This document shows positions 26,646 through 35,504 of a DNA stretch of 64,000 bases, piece after piece. The DNA comes from Methanocella conradii HZ254 (GTDB lineage: Archaea > Halobacteriota > Methanocellia > Methanocellales > Methanocellaceae). The stretch covers positions 1,612,001-1,676,000 of the forward strand of contig NC_017034.1 of the NCBI RefSeq assembly GCF_000251105.1. The letters are read 5' to 3'. A model generated the notes under the pieces. The model searched no databases. It saw only the letters and a program-made list of their open reading frames with translations, and had not been told where the DNA came from. The translations under genes and the position numbers were made by a program. Numbering within the stretch: position 1 is the stretch's first letter; each line of letters opens with the position of its first letter.

Positions 26646-27470
26646 TTAATGCTCGTGGCGATGCTCCTTATCGTGTGAATGAAGATGCTGGTGCACAAGG
26701 TTGCCGTGCCGATGCATGTGCCTGTGGATGAGGTTCGTCGACATTAAAAGCTCCAGGTCGTTCATGACCTTGTGGGAGTCTGTGTCCACCTTTACCGTGT
26801 GGTCTTCCCCTATCACTATGGCCCGCGTGCTTATCTGCTCTATTATGTCTAAATCGTGGGTGGCGGTTATGATGGTCTTTCCCGCCTTCGCAAGCTCCTG
26901 CAGCATTTCGATGAGCCATAGCTGGCTCCTGGGGTCGAGGCCAGCGGTGGGCTCGTCCAGAAGAAGGACATCCGGGTTTACCGAGAGCACCGAGGCCAGG
27001 CATACCTTCTTCTTCTCACCGCCGCTCAGCGTGTGAGGCGCCCGGTCCCTCAACCCTGATATGCCAACCATTTCCATTACATCCTCAACCCGTTTTTTAA
27101 CCTCATCCTTCGGAAGGTTGAGCTGAAGCGGGCCGAAGGCGACCTCATCATATACGGTAGAGCAAAACAGCTGCACGTCACTATTCTGAAAAACGAACCC
27201 CACCTTTCTTCTAAAATAGCGGCACATCTCATTGTCTTCCAGAGAGTCAAATGTCTCCTCGGTCACCCTATTTCCAAAAGCGTAGAACTCGCCTTCCGTA
27301 GGATACAAAAGGCCATCCAGGATGGAGAGAAGGGTGGACTTGCCGCTCCCGTTGGCGCCCATTATGGCCACCTGCTCCCCGGCGTTAAACTTGAGCGTGA
27401 CGTTCTTCAGCGCCACGAACTTTCCAAGATATCTATAAGAAACGTTCTGTAAATCAAATATCGCGTCCAT
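26646..27470 (-). CDS. cbiO: Cobalt/nickel ECF transporter ATPase CbiO
   Basis: 274 residues with Walker A GANGSGKST, signature LSGGEKKKVCLASVL and Walker B VLLLDEPTAGLD, plus YRYLGKFVALKNV at the start as in CbiO/NikO. The last about 30 residues are His-rich (HRHMHRHGNLVHQHLHSHDK), suggesting metal binding or sensing at the ATPase. It lies 8 bases downstream of cbiQ and forms the energizing module with it. Co versus Ni cannot be decided from sequence. Confidence 0.9.
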   Translation of the reverse strand: MDAIFDLQNVSYRYLGKFVALKNVTLKFNAGEQVAIMGANGSGKSTLLSILDGLLYPTEGEFYAFGNRVTEETFDSLEDNEMCRYFRRKVGFVFQNSDVQLFCSTVYDEVAFGPLQLNLPKDEVKKRVEDVMEMVGISGLRDRAPHTLSGGEKKKVCLASVLSVNPDVLLLDEPTAGLDPRSQLWLIEMLQELAKAGKTIITATHDLDIIEQISTRAIVIGEDHTVKVDTDSHKVMNDLELLMSTNLIHRHMHRHGNLVHQHLHSHDKEHRHEH

Positions 27471-27478
27471 GGTAAAAC

Positions 27479-28417
27479 CTATAGCGTTATGAGCTTTTGA
27501 GCGATAAGTATGAGCAAAAGGCTAAACGCCAGTGCGCTGGCTAGTGCCGTATAGTCCCTCGGTTTCATCTTGAAATCTTCCATTATCTTTACATCTCCAT
27601 TGAAGCCCCTTGAAACCATTGCTCCGTGTACCTTCTCGCCCATGTCAAGAGACTTTATGAGCGTGTATCCTATTCGCCCGCCAACCCATTTTTGCTCATC
27701 TAGCAAAGGCAGGCTTCTGATTGAGCGGCTCTTTTTAGACATATAGAATGACTTGACCATATCAATGAAGAGAAAGATGTATCTGTAGCACATGTCTAGC
27801 GTCAACACGTATACCTTTGGGACGCCAATCGTCTTTAATGACTTGAAGAGCACGTCCCTCGGAGTGGTGAGGAATAGCAATACGGTTGCCGATACACAGG
27901 TGGCGACCCTGAGGGTGAAAATCGTCGCGCTTATCAGCCCCTGCCTCGTAATGGAGACCGTCTCTGGCAGCAAAAATGGGCCCAGCTTTGCTCCCTCCCC
28001 CAGCACGGCCAGCGTCACCAGGCTGTCTCCCGGAAAAAACACGTTAAAAATCATCGGAAACACGATAATGCCCGTAAAAATGGGTATAAAAAACCACACA
28101 CGTTTCACGAATAGCCACAAACCTATCCTGCTCAAATAAGCGAAAAGAAAGGTCAGCATGTATACTGCCACCAATACCCATAGCTCATGGGTAAGGCTCA
28201 GCGCCACTATCAAGGCTATAATAGATATTAGCTTAACGCGGGGGTCCAGGCTTTGCAACAGCCCCTTCTTCCTGCTAATAGCCTCAGAGGTGACCGCATC
28301 CTCCAGGAAGCTGAAGATTCCGCTCAGCGTCTTCTGGACGAAGTTTTTTCTCTTAGATGCCGTGGCATTGGGCGGGCATGGGCCTATTTCGGCCTCTTTC
28401 ATCCATTCAGGGATCAT
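27479..28417 (-). CDS. cbiQ: Cobalt/nickel ECF transporter transmembrane protein CbiQ
   Basis: 312 residues, longer than typical CbiQ because of an N-terminal extension of about 50 residues. It opens SLDPRVKLISIIALIVALSLTHELW after that extension, contains several membrane segments and the coupling-helix region SRSIRSLPLLDEQKWVGGRIG. It couples the CbiO ATPase to the CbiM substrate-binding membrane protein. It is transcribed with cbiO, divergently from cbiM across 28418-28660. Confidence 0.9.
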   Translation of the reverse strand: MIPEWMKEAEIGPCPPNATASKRKNFVQKTLSGIFSFLEDAVTSEAISRKKGLLQSLDPRVKLISIIALIVALSLTHELWVLVAVYMLTFLFAYLSRIGLWLFVKRVWFFIPIFTGIIVFPMIFNVFFPGDSLVTLAVLGEGAKLGPFLLPETVSITRQGLISATIFTLRVATCVSATVLLFLTTPRDVLFKSLKTIGVPKVYVLTLDMCYRYIFLFIDMVKSFYMSKKSRSIRSLPLLDEQKWVGGRIGYTLIKSLDMGEKVHGAMVSRGFNGDVKIMEDFKMKPRDYTALASALAFSLLLILIAQKLITL

Positions 28418-28565
28418 AAGGCTTACCTATAGCCAGGGGCTTCCTAATAATAACCCCTATATGATGTGTAATAAACATTCCTGCTTTTGTATTATCCTTG
28501 ATGGCGTAAAAATGTTTTGATAATGCCCGATGAATTAAATATTTAATACAATGCTAAAATTTTTA

Positions 28566-28581
28566 TGATTTATTATAATCA
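28566..28581. promoter_or_regulatory. Inverted repeat in the cbiQ-cbiM divergent region
   Basis: TGATT (28566-28570) and AATCA (28577-28581) are inverted arms around TATTAT. The A and T runs outside extend the symmetry imperfectly. It sits mid-way in the 243-base region between cbiQ and cbiM, where a metal-responsive regulator would act on both. I see no cobalamin riboswitch there. Confidence 0.3.
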
Positions 28582-28660
28582 AAAATTAGATGCGTATATA
28601 ATCGTGTTACTAATGGATAAATTTTTATAACTTAAGCTCTTATTATGCTTTGGTGATATC

Positions 28661-29380
28661 TTGCACATACCAGAAGGATATCTAGGTCCATATACCTATA
28701 TTGCATTGTTCTTAATAATGGTCCCGATATGGCTTTATGCGGGGTACAGGGTGAGAAAAGACTTAAGGTCAAAACAGGTGCCGCTACTGGCGATATCGGC
28801 GGCATTTTCATTCGTAATCATGATGTTCAACATGCCAATACCCGGCGGCAGCACGGGACACATGGTGGGGGGCGCGATCATTGGCATAATACTGGGGCCA
28901 TGGGCAGCGGTGGTCTCAATATCGGTCGCCCTGATAATACAGGCGCTCCTGTTCGCCGACGGCGGGGTTACGGCCATAGGGGCCAACTGCTTCAACATGG
29001 CGTTCGTAATGCCGTTCTCGGCCTACATAATCTATAAGCTGATCAGCGGCAAATCAGAAGTGACGTCAATGCGCAGGGTCGCCGCAGCGGTCATCGCGGG
29101 CTACATATCGTTAACGCTGGCAGCAGGGTTCACGGGCTTTGAGTTCGGTATCCAGCCTATCCTCCATCCAGCGGTCAACGGGGAGTTCCCATACATGCCC
29201 TACGGCTTGAACGTGGCGCTCCCGGCCATGCTGTCCGAGCATATGCTCTTCTTCAGCATCCTCGAAGGAATAATGACTGGAATAATATTACTATACATAC
29301 AAAAATCAGACCCTTCGCTTCTCGAAGAGAAAAAGGTAAAATCGTCGGCAGGCCAAAAAACGCAGCCGACGGCAATTTGA
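28661..29380 (+). CDS. cbiM: Cobalt/nickel ECF transporter substrate-capture protein CbiM
   Basis: 239 residues starting at TTG (28661) with GGTGAT 4 bases upstream. The start is set by the conserved N-terminal MHIPEG, whose amino-terminus and His2 bind the metal in CbiM/NikM. Several membrane segments follow, including MPIPGGSTGHMVGGAIIGIILGPWAA and QALLFADGGVTAIGANCFNMAF, both highly conserved in the family. The PDGLE/CbiN-like gene follows after 9 bases. Confidence 0.93.
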   Translation: MHIPEGYLGPYTYIALFLIMVPIWLYAGYRVRKDLRSKQVPLLAISAAFSFVIMMFNMPIPGGSTGHMVGGAIIGIILGPWAAVVSISVALIIQALLFADGGVTAIGANCFNMAFVMPFSAYIIYKLISGKSEVTSMRRVAAAVIAGYISLTLAAGFTGFEFGIQPILHPAVNGEFPYMPYGLNVALPAMLSEHMLFFSILEGIMTGIILLYIQKSDPSLLEEKKVKSSAGQKTQPTAI

Positions 29381-29389
29381 GGTGAGAGC

Positions 29390-29713
29390 GTGGACAAGAA
29401 CCTTAAAACCATATTGATAGCGATGGCAATACTGGTCGTCCTGACCCCGCTGGGGCTTTTAGCGACGGGCGAGACTTTTGGGGAGTGGGGCAACGAGGAG
29501 CTAAAGGAAAAGCTCGGCTACGTGCCCCCAGGCATCGAAAGCCTCTCATCGCTCTGGAGCGCGCCCATGCCAGACTACACGGTGCCCGGCCTTGAGAACT
29601 CTTTTGCCGAGAGCGCAGTCGGCTATATCATAACGGCCATAATAGGTGGCGGCTTAAGCCTTGGAGCGCTATACCTGATAGGCAAGCTCATGGCCTCTGA
29701 TAAGACCGAATGA
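29390..29713 (+). CDS. PDGLE-domain (CbiN-like) metal transporter subunit
   Basis: 107 residues, GTG start, one membrane segment at each end. The middle reads PMPDYTVPGLENSFAESAVGYIITAIIGGG, the PDGLE-domain pattern of the small subunit that works with CbiM/NikM. Separated from cbiM by 9 bases with GGTGAGAGC as ribosome site. It completes a four-gene Co/Ni transporter split into two divergent operons. Confidence 0.85.
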   Translation: MDKNLKTILIAMAILVVLTPLGLLATGETFGEWGNEELKEKLGYVPPGIESLSSLWSAPMPDYTVPGLENSFAESAVGYIITAIIGGGLSLGALYLIGKLMASDKTE

Positions 29714-29887
29714 CCACCTTTTTTATTTTTTTAGATTATAATTGAAAATTTCTCTTAGACAGGTAGAACCCAATATCCCATATACGCATTAATCCTCCCA
29801 ATTGGCTATTATTAACGCGCTTTAACCGAGTAACATTAAAAAAGAATAAAATTTTAGGGATAGTATGGCATAGAGTGGGGTGTTTCG

Positions 29888-30142
29888 ATGGCAGAGAAAA
29901 AGGCAGAAATGACGGTCAGGGAGGCTGGGCAGAAGGGCGGGTCCACCACGAAGGAGCGCTATGGCGAAGGGTTTTACGAGGAGATCGGCAAAAAGGGCGG
30001 CAAGATCGGCGGAAAGAAGGGCGGCACCACGACCAAGCAGCGGTATGGCGAGGGATTCTACGAGGAAATAGGAAAAAAAGGCGGACAAAAGGTACGTGAG
30101 CTGATAGCCCGCGGCAAAGCCGCATTAGAAAAGGAAAAATAG
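29888..30142 (+). CDS. KGG-repeat protein, two-repeat form
   Basis: 84 residues, highly charged, with two tandem copies of the KGG unit: VREAGQKGGSTTKERYGEGF and KKGGKIGGKKGGTTTKQRYGEGF, each followed by YEEIGKKGG. The family (PF10685-like, related to stress-induced and desiccation-associated small proteins) is hydrophilic and probably disordered; its molecular role is not settled. GGGGTG lies upstream of the ATG. Two single-unit paralogues are at 48091 and 59313 in this window. Confidence 0.85.
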   Translation: MAEKKAEMTVREAGQKGGSTTKERYGEGFYEEIGKKGGKIGGKKGGTTTKQRYGEGFYEEIGKKGGQKVRELIARGKAALEKEK

Positions 30143-30153
30143 CTGTCAGGCTT

Positions 30154-31365
30154 TTATTGGCTCTCATATGCCTTCTTAAGCATTATAGGCGTAAGGATGG
30201 ACGTGAATAGCACGATAAGGGCTAGCACCGAGTATACGGACTCCATTCCAGGGAGTATCGCGCCCAGCGTGGTCACGCCGATGAGGCCGATGACCAGCGT
30301 GTATTCGCCCATTGGCGTCATGGCCAGGCCCATTTTATGCATCTCATCCCGGCGGTAGCCGCCCATGAGCCATGCCGCCCCGAAAGTCGAGACGTACTTG
30401 CTGGCCATCACCGCCATGATTAATCCTAAGAACAGGAAGACGTCGATGGGTATGCTCACCGCATAAAGGTTGAGAGGCGTGGACTTAAACATCTGGTCTA
30501 TGTTGATGCGAACTCCGGTGTAGACGAAGAAAAGGGGGATGAAGAAGCCCTCGCTTATCGCCTCTATCTTCGGGGTGATTATCTTATAGGAGAAGGGCGA
30601 GCGGGCGAGGATTGTGCCGGCCAGGAAGGCGCCGGTTACCGCCGCCACCTTTATGTTCTCGCCCAGGTATGCCACCATGAACATTATGATGAGAGCCACG
30701 GTTATGACCGATATCTCGCTGGAAGACTTCACGGTCCAGCTTATCAGCCTTTCCGAAATGGACCTGCCAAACCATAGCACGAATATTATAAACCCCAGCG
30801 CACATAGAAAGAGCACGAATGCCGATTTAACGTCTATCCCGCCGCCAATCATGTATGAGTTAAACAGGGCGAATGCCAGCATTGCAAAGATATCGTCGGT
30901 GGTGCCCACCGTCATTATCGTCTTATACACCTTGCTATAGTTATCGCCCAGCTCGTTGAGCACCATGAAGCCTATTGCAGTAGAGGTGGATATAAAAGAG
31001 ATGCCCACGAGTATGGCCGTGTTTAGCTCGAAGCCTAGCAATACGGTGATCGTCATCGCAGATAAGAAAGTGAGCAGGCCGCCGCATAATGATATAAATG
31101 AAGCCTTATACACGCTCTCTCTCATGAGCTTTTCAAAATCCACCGAGAGGCCCATGAGGAACATCATGAAGAGTACGCCGAGGTTCGAGAGCTCGTCCAG
31201 CTCCCACGAAAGGCCGACCAGCCTCAGCGCCATAGGGCCAAGGATTATCCCGGCGACTATCTGCCCTATGAGCGGCGAGAAGCCCATTCTCTTGACGATG
31301 TCGCCCAGGATTTTGCCTAAAAGCAGCATCAATAGTAGCTCAAATAGTATATTGGCTACGCTCAA
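30154..31365 (-). CDS. Kef/CPA2-type cation:proton antiporter
   Basis: 403 residues, starting at TTG, with about 12 hydrophobic segments. Typical CPA2 sequence: PLIGQIVAGIILGPMALRLVG near the start, FISTSTAIGFMVLNELG and TDDIFAMLAFALFNS. It has no C-terminal TrkA-N regulatory domain, so it is a short form. It probably exchanges Na+ or K+ for H+ across the membrane. It ends 11 bases from the convergent KGG gene. Ion specificity is not readable. Confidence 0.87.
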   Translation of the reverse strand: MSVANILFELLLMLLLGKILGDIVKRMGFSPLIGQIVAGIILGPMALRLVGLSWELDELSNLGVLFMMFLMGLSVDFEKLMRESVYKASFISLCGGLLTFLSAMTITVLLGFELNTAILVGISFISTSTAIGFMVLNELGDNYSKVYKTIMTVGTTDDIFAMLAFALFNSYMIGGGIDVKSAFVLFLCALGFIIFVLWFGRSISERLISWTVKSSSEISVITVALIIMFMVAYLGENIKVAAVTGAFLAGTILARSPFSYKIITPKIEAISEGFFIPLFFVYTGVRINIDQMFKSTPLNLYAVSIPIDVFLFLGLIMAVMASKYVSTFGAAWLMGGYRRDEMHKMGLAMTPMGEYTLVIGLIGVTTLGAILPGMESVYSVLALIVLFTSILTPIMLKKAYESQ

Positions 31366-31416
31366 TCCATCGGCCCCTGTATACCTTTAAAAAGAGCATG
31401 TTTCTATTTAAATTTA

Positions 31417-32211
31417 TCAGTGAAGCCTGCTTATCGCTTTTTTCATCTTTAGGGCGTCATCCTCGAGGATGGGCGACTCGCATATTATGGTAGCGTTGAT
31501 GTTTTTTTCCTTAAGTATTTTTGCGAGCGGCTCGAAGGGGGGTTCACTATCAAGGGGCAGGTGACGCACCTCGCGGCCGTCCTTGTATTCCACATTTGAG
31601 AAGTGCATGTGAAAATCGTCCCTTTTTATTGGCTTGAGCATATTAAATATAGCTTCGTAGTCCTCTATGCCCTTTATGGACCCATTGGTTCGCGCGTGGA
31701 GGTGGGACCAGTCTATCACTATGTCCGTGCCCGGCACGTCTTTCAGAAGGTCGAGGTAGTCCTCCACGCTGCCAAGCTCGGGAGCGTCGCCCGTCGTCTC
31801 AAGGCCTATCAGGGCTTTGATGCCCTCTTTTTTTCTCATGTCGCTGAGCTCGAGCAGGTGCTGTTTTAGCATGCCAGGCTCTTTTTCCCTTGCAGGGTGG
31901 CAGACGACGATATTGGCTTCCAGGCTATCCGCTATCCTTAGAGACTTTTCGAGCCATACCTTGCTCTTTTCCTGGGTGGCCTTACTCTTACTTGTCAAAT
32001 TGATGTAGTAAGGGGCGTGAATGGATAGCGCGAGGCCGCACTCCCTGGCGATGACTGCACTTTTGCTGGCGCTTTTAGGCGTCATGTACACATTCCTGAC
32101 AAACTGGACCTCCATTGCGTCAAGCCCGGCATCATGGAGATACCGCAGCCCCGCCTCCGTTCCCTCCCCTTTTGTATGGTAGGGGATGCCTGCTATGCCT
32201 ATCCTTATCAT
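31417..32211 (-). CDS. Endonuclease IV-like / xylose-isomerase-like TIM-barrel protein
   Basis: 264 residues with the metal-ligand landmarks of the AP-endonuclease-2 fold in order: SIHAPYYINL, VCHPAREKE, LIGLETTG, IDWSHLHAR, FHMHFSNVEY and ICESP. These match deoxyribonuclease IV (Nfo) closely, so cleavage at abasic sites is the first guess. A sugar-phosphate isomerase cannot be excluded because both share the fold. It stands alone, 26 bases downstream of the btuD-like gene on the same strand. Confidence 0.75.
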   Translation of the reverse strand: MIRIGIAGIPYHTKGEGTEAGLRYLHDAGLDAMEVQFVRNVYMTPKSASKSAVIARECGLALSIHAPYYINLTSKSKATQEKSKVWLEKSLRIADSLEANIVVCHPAREKEPGMLKQHLLELSDMRKKEGIKALIGLETTGDAPELGSVEDYLDLLKDVPGTDIVIDWSHLHARTNGSIKGIEDYEAIFNMLKPIKRDDFHMHFSNVEYKDGREVRHLPLDSEPPFEPLAKILKEKNINATIICESPILEDDALKMKKAISRLH

Positions 32212-32237
32212 GATAAGCCCATTAATCCATTATAATA

Positions 32238-33476
32238 TTAAAAAGTACCCAGCGCCTTCATCAATTCATCCGCGCCTTTAACTGTTATGGCGCCGGACGC
32301 CTTTAGAGTTTCAAGGATTCTGGTGGCCTCGCCATTCGTGTAATCCCTTTTTTCTTTATCATTTTCCATTATGTAGAGGGCTCCAGGCTTTGCCTCGATA
32401 ACAGCCTGCAGGTTCTTAAGGTTACCCCACCCGATGGGCACATCGGCGATCACGACTGCGTCTGCCTTTTTTATCGTTTCAATGAGCTGTCCATATGATT
32501 CGGGCGTGATGGGCGAAAACGGCGCCTCGCTAATGGTCCTTATGTTAAGATGGGCCGCCGTATCGTGGTCAGAGTCGAGCACGTTAAGCACGCCGGCGGT
32601 AACGTTGTAGCCTTTTGAGCGCAGCAGGTACATGAGCCTCGTGCCAGTGCCGGCGCCGCATATAATGTGTATGGTCTTGCCATTAGACGGCTCGGCTGCC
32701 CCGCAAGAGTTTAATGGCGTAACATATAAGTACCCCGTCAATGGATGCTTCCTTACCGCGACATTAGCGTGAAAAGCCTCACGAATGTGCTCTTGCGTAA
32801 GGACCTCGTCAGGCTTCCCTGCGGCCAGAATCCTGCTATCGCTCAACAAAATCAAACGATCGCAATACCTGGCCGCAAGGTTCAGGTCATGAAAGACGAC
32901 TATGACGACCATGCTGCGCTCGGCTTTCAGGCGCTCCACGAGGTCGAGTATCTCTATCTGGTAGTTTATGTCAAGGTGGGAGACTGGCTCATCCATGAGC
33001 AGGACCGAAGGCTCCTGTGCAAGCGCACGGGCTATTATGACTCGCTGCCGCTCACCACCGCTAATCCCGGAGAATGGACGGTCACGAAGGTGCCACGTAT
33101 TCGTCAGCCTCATGGCCTCCCTCGCAATATCCATGTCTTTCTTGCCCTCCACCTCAAACCTCCCCATATGGGGGTTTCTGCCCATCATGACGATCTCTAA
33201 ACAGGTAAAGTCAAATTCGATTCCGGTCTCCTGGGGGACAACTGCCATATACCTGGCCAGCTCTTTTACGGAGTAGCGCTCCAGGCCCCTGCCGCACACG
33301 ACGACCCTGCCCGATGTTGGCTTTAATATCTTGCTCAAAGCCTTCAGAAGCGTGGACTTACCAGAGCCGTTAGGGCCTATTATGCCTATGCATTCGCCCT
33401 TCTCCACGCTAAAGGTTATGTCCTTTAATACTCTAGACGTGCCATAGTCTACCGATATTCTTTCTACGTCAAGCAT
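32238..33476 (-). CDS. btuD: BtuD-type ATPase with extra C-terminal domain
   Basis: 412 residues. Residues 1-255 are a FecE/BtuD ATPase: Walker A GPNGSGKST, signature ISGGERQRVIIARAL, Walker B VLLMDEPVSHLD. About 140 further residues follow, opening TIHIICGAGTGTRLMYLLRSKGYNVTAGVLN and containing DAVVIADVPIGWGNLKNL, a Rossmann-like alpha/beta domain I do not recognise firmly. The gene follows its permease (33480) by 3 bases. Together they form a second metal-chelate importer, most likely for cobalamin, with no binding protein beside it. Confidence 0.85.
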   Translation of the reverse strand: MLDVERISVDYGTSRVLKDITFSVEKGECIGIIGPNGSGKSTLLKALSKILKPTSGRVVVCGRGLERYSVKELARYMAVVPQETGIEFDFTCLEIVMMGRNPHMGRFEVEGKKDMDIAREAMRLTNTWHLRDRPFSGISGGERQRVIIARALAQEPSVLLMDEPVSHLDINYQIEILDLVERLKAERSMVVIVVFHDLNLAARYCDRLILLSDSRILAAGKPDEVLTQEHIREAFHANVAVRKHPLTGYLYVTPLNSCGAAEPSNGKTIHIICGAGTGTRLMYLLRSKGYNVTAGVLNVLDSDHDTAAHLNIRTISEAPFSPITPESYGQLIETIKKADAVVIADVPIGWGNLKNLQAVIEAKPGALYIMENDKEKRDYTNGEATRILETLKASGAITVKGADELMKALGTF

Positions 33477-33479
33477 GCC

Positions 33480-34565
33480 TCAAGCGGCCTCCTTTTTCTT
33501 TTTGGAGAGCAGGAAGACGAAGAATGGCGCGCCTACGAGCGCCGTGATTATGCCCACGGGTATCTCGGTGGGCTGGATGATCATGCGGGAGAACGTGTCG
33601 GCCACTGTCAGGAACATGGCGCCAGCCAGTATTGAGGATGGTATCAATATCCTGTGGTCGGGTCCAACGATGAGCCGCATGATGTGGGGTATCACGAGGC
33701 CAACGAAGCCTATGATGCCGCTAACTGAGACGGCGGCAGCCGTGATGACTGCCGCCAGCGCCAGTATGCCTGCCTTGAGCACGGTTACGTTAGTCCCCAG
33801 GTGCGTCGCCGCCTCATCTCCAAGCAATATCAGGTTAAGGTCCCTGGAAAATGCGAATATTATGAAGCTTCCGATTAACGCAAGCGGGAGCATGAGCCAT
33901 ATCCCGTCCCAGTCTGCGCTCCACAGCGCTCCCATGACCCAGTATATGACCTGGCTTAGCGAGTGGCCTCCTATGTACATTAAAAAGGACGTGACCGCCG
34001 AGAAGAATGCCGAGACAGCGATGCCCGATAGCAGGACGGTCTCTACGGGTAGTTTTGTTCCTGTGCGGGCTATGTTGAAGACCAGGAAGGCTGCGAGTAG
34101 CCCCCCGGCCAGCGCGCCTAGCTGAATGGCCCCAAGCTTTACGGTCAATATACCTAAAGGTATTGACAATGACAGCCCATATATGCCAAATGTAATGATT
34201 GTAGCGGCGCCAAACGCCGCGCCGGACGACACTCCTAGAATGTATGGGTCAGCCATCGGGTTCTTAAAGATGGCCTGTGCTGCAACCCCTGCGACTGCCA
34301 GCGTCGCGCCAACAAGCAGTCCTAGGATGACACGGGGCAGCCTTACCAGTAATATTATGCCTGCCTCACCGTCAGTCCATGTTTTCGTGATCTGTACCTG
34401 ATTAAGTAAAGGTATTTTTGACGTCAAGTCTGATATGATTATGAGCGCAACCCTGTCCACGCTGATGTTCGCTGGCCCTACCGCTGTCGCCACTATGGCT
34501 ACGACTAGTAGGGCAAGCGTAAGCGATGATATTATCAAAGCCCACCTGAGCATTTTTTTATCCAT
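33480..34565 (-). CDS. btuC: BtuC/FecCD-type importer permease
   Basis: About 361 residues from the ATG at 34565 with GGTG a few bases upstream; a GTG at 34571 is also in frame. Motifs: RLPRVILGLLVGATLAVAGVAAQ, KNPMADPYILGVSSGAAFG, GIIGFVGLVIPHIMRLIVGPDH and EIPVGIITALVGAPFFVFLL. It is a paralogue of 23364-24476. With no adjacent binding-protein gene it presumably uses one of the six in the island. Confidence 0.87.
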   Translation of the reverse strand: MDKKMLRWALIISSLTLALLVVAIVATAVGPANISVDRVALIIISDLTSKIPLLNQVQITKTWTDGEAGIILLVRLPRVILGLLVGATLAVAGVAAQAIFKNPMADPYILGVSSGAAFGAATIITFGIYGLSLSIPLGILTVKLGAIQLGALAGGLLAAFLVFNIARTGTKLPVETVLLSGIAVSAFFSAVTSFLMYIGGHSLSQVIYWVMGALWSADWDGIWLMLPLALIGSFIIFAFSRDLNLILLGDEAATHLGTNVTVLKAGILALAAVITAAAVSVSGIIGFVGLVIPHIMRLIVGPDHRILIPSSILAGAMFLTVADTFSRMIIQPTEIPVGIITALVGAPFFVFLLSKKKKEAA

Positions 34566-34686
34566 GGCCACACCATACTTAAGTAAACTTTACCATTAAC
34601 AAATTTACTTTATGATGTTCTCTATAAATATAACCGTTGCCATTCAAATGCTAACGAGAAAATAAAAATACCTTGATTAATGACTG

Positions 34687-35454
34687 ATGTATGCTATGAG
34701 GCTTATTGGCTTTAGGGCTTTGATAAAAAAGGATGAAGACGTCTTGCTATCACAGATAAAGGATGCCCATCGCCTCTTTCCAGAGTTTAGCGTAATCCTG
34801 GCGGTTTGTGGAGACGAGCCATCATCGACGGTTTTGGATGCTTGTAGTGAGGTTTTCTATTATGGCGAGAAGCCTCGGGGCTTCACCTATCCCTGGCACC
34901 TTCTAGTAAAATACGCCCAGGATTACGGAGCCAGCGAGCTTATATTGTGCGATGGGGACGAGCAGTTCATATTCTCAGAGCTAAGGCGAGCATACGATAA
35001 TGCTGGCGAATGTGATGCCGTGATGCCGATACGCAGGAAAAAGCCCCTATTCTTTTCTGATACGTGTATCGACAGGGTGCTCATGGAAGAATGTGAGAAC
35101 ATGCTGTTTAGGTCCGCCTGTCCAAATGCCCTAATAGACCCTCAGCCTGGCGCCATCATGCTGCTCTCCCATAAAGCCATCTCATGTCTTGACCTTGAGG
35201 CCGTGCCCTCATGGATTGGGGATATAGTGGCCACGGCGCAGCTAATAAAGTCTGGCTGCTTGATAAAAGAGTTAGAGATGGACGTAAGGGAGCAGGCCAG
35301 GACAAACGTGACGCTCGAGCGTGAGCTCTTGAAGATAATGCAGATGGAGCGTTACTTTGGTGAGAGCTTTTTAGACGTCATCCCCAAAAAAGCCAGATAT
35401 GCGCATGTGAGAAGATGCTACGAAGAGTACCTGCATGATCGGCCCTGTAGCTAG
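34687..35454 (+). CDS. Putative nucleotide-diphosphosugar-transferase-like protein
   Basis: 255 residues, no signal or membrane segment. The first 120 residues look like a GT-A fold: repeated beta/alpha with SVILAVCGDEPSS and ELILCDGDEQFIF, where DGD resembles the metal-binding DxD motif. I do not recognise a precise family; glycosyltransferase-like is a guess. It lies 50 bases upstream of the alaX gene on the same strand. Confidence 0.55.
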   Translation: MYAMRLIGFRALIKKDEDVLLSQIKDAHRLFPEFSVILAVCGDEPSSTVLDACSEVFYYGEKPRGFTYPWHLLVKYAQDYGASELILCDGDEQFIFSELRRAYDNAGECDAVMPIRRKKPLFFSDTCIDRVLMEECENMLFRSACPNALIDPQPGAIMLLSHKAISCLDLEAVPSWIGDIVATAQLIKSGCLIKELEMDVREQARTNVTLERELLKIMQMERYFGESFLDVIPKKARYAHVRRCYEEYLHDRPCS

Positions 35455-35504
35455 GAGGATAAAGTCAATATCCTTTGAGGCATTATATGCGTCAAGGTGG
35501 CAAT

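Noticed and set aside
28418..28660. Cobalamin riboswitch before cbiM or cbiQ
   Set aside because: I see no B12-box-like sequence or extended structure; archaea are not known for this riboswitch. Only short inverted repeats are present.
29822..30167. ORFs opposite the KGG gene at 29888
   Set aside because: They mirror the repetitive Gly/Lys codons of the KGG protein and have no ribosome site.
33475..34125. 216-codon plus-strand ORF
   Set aside because: It is antisense to the btuC-like permease, whose motifs are intact; the long frame is a by-product of the codon pattern of membrane proteins.
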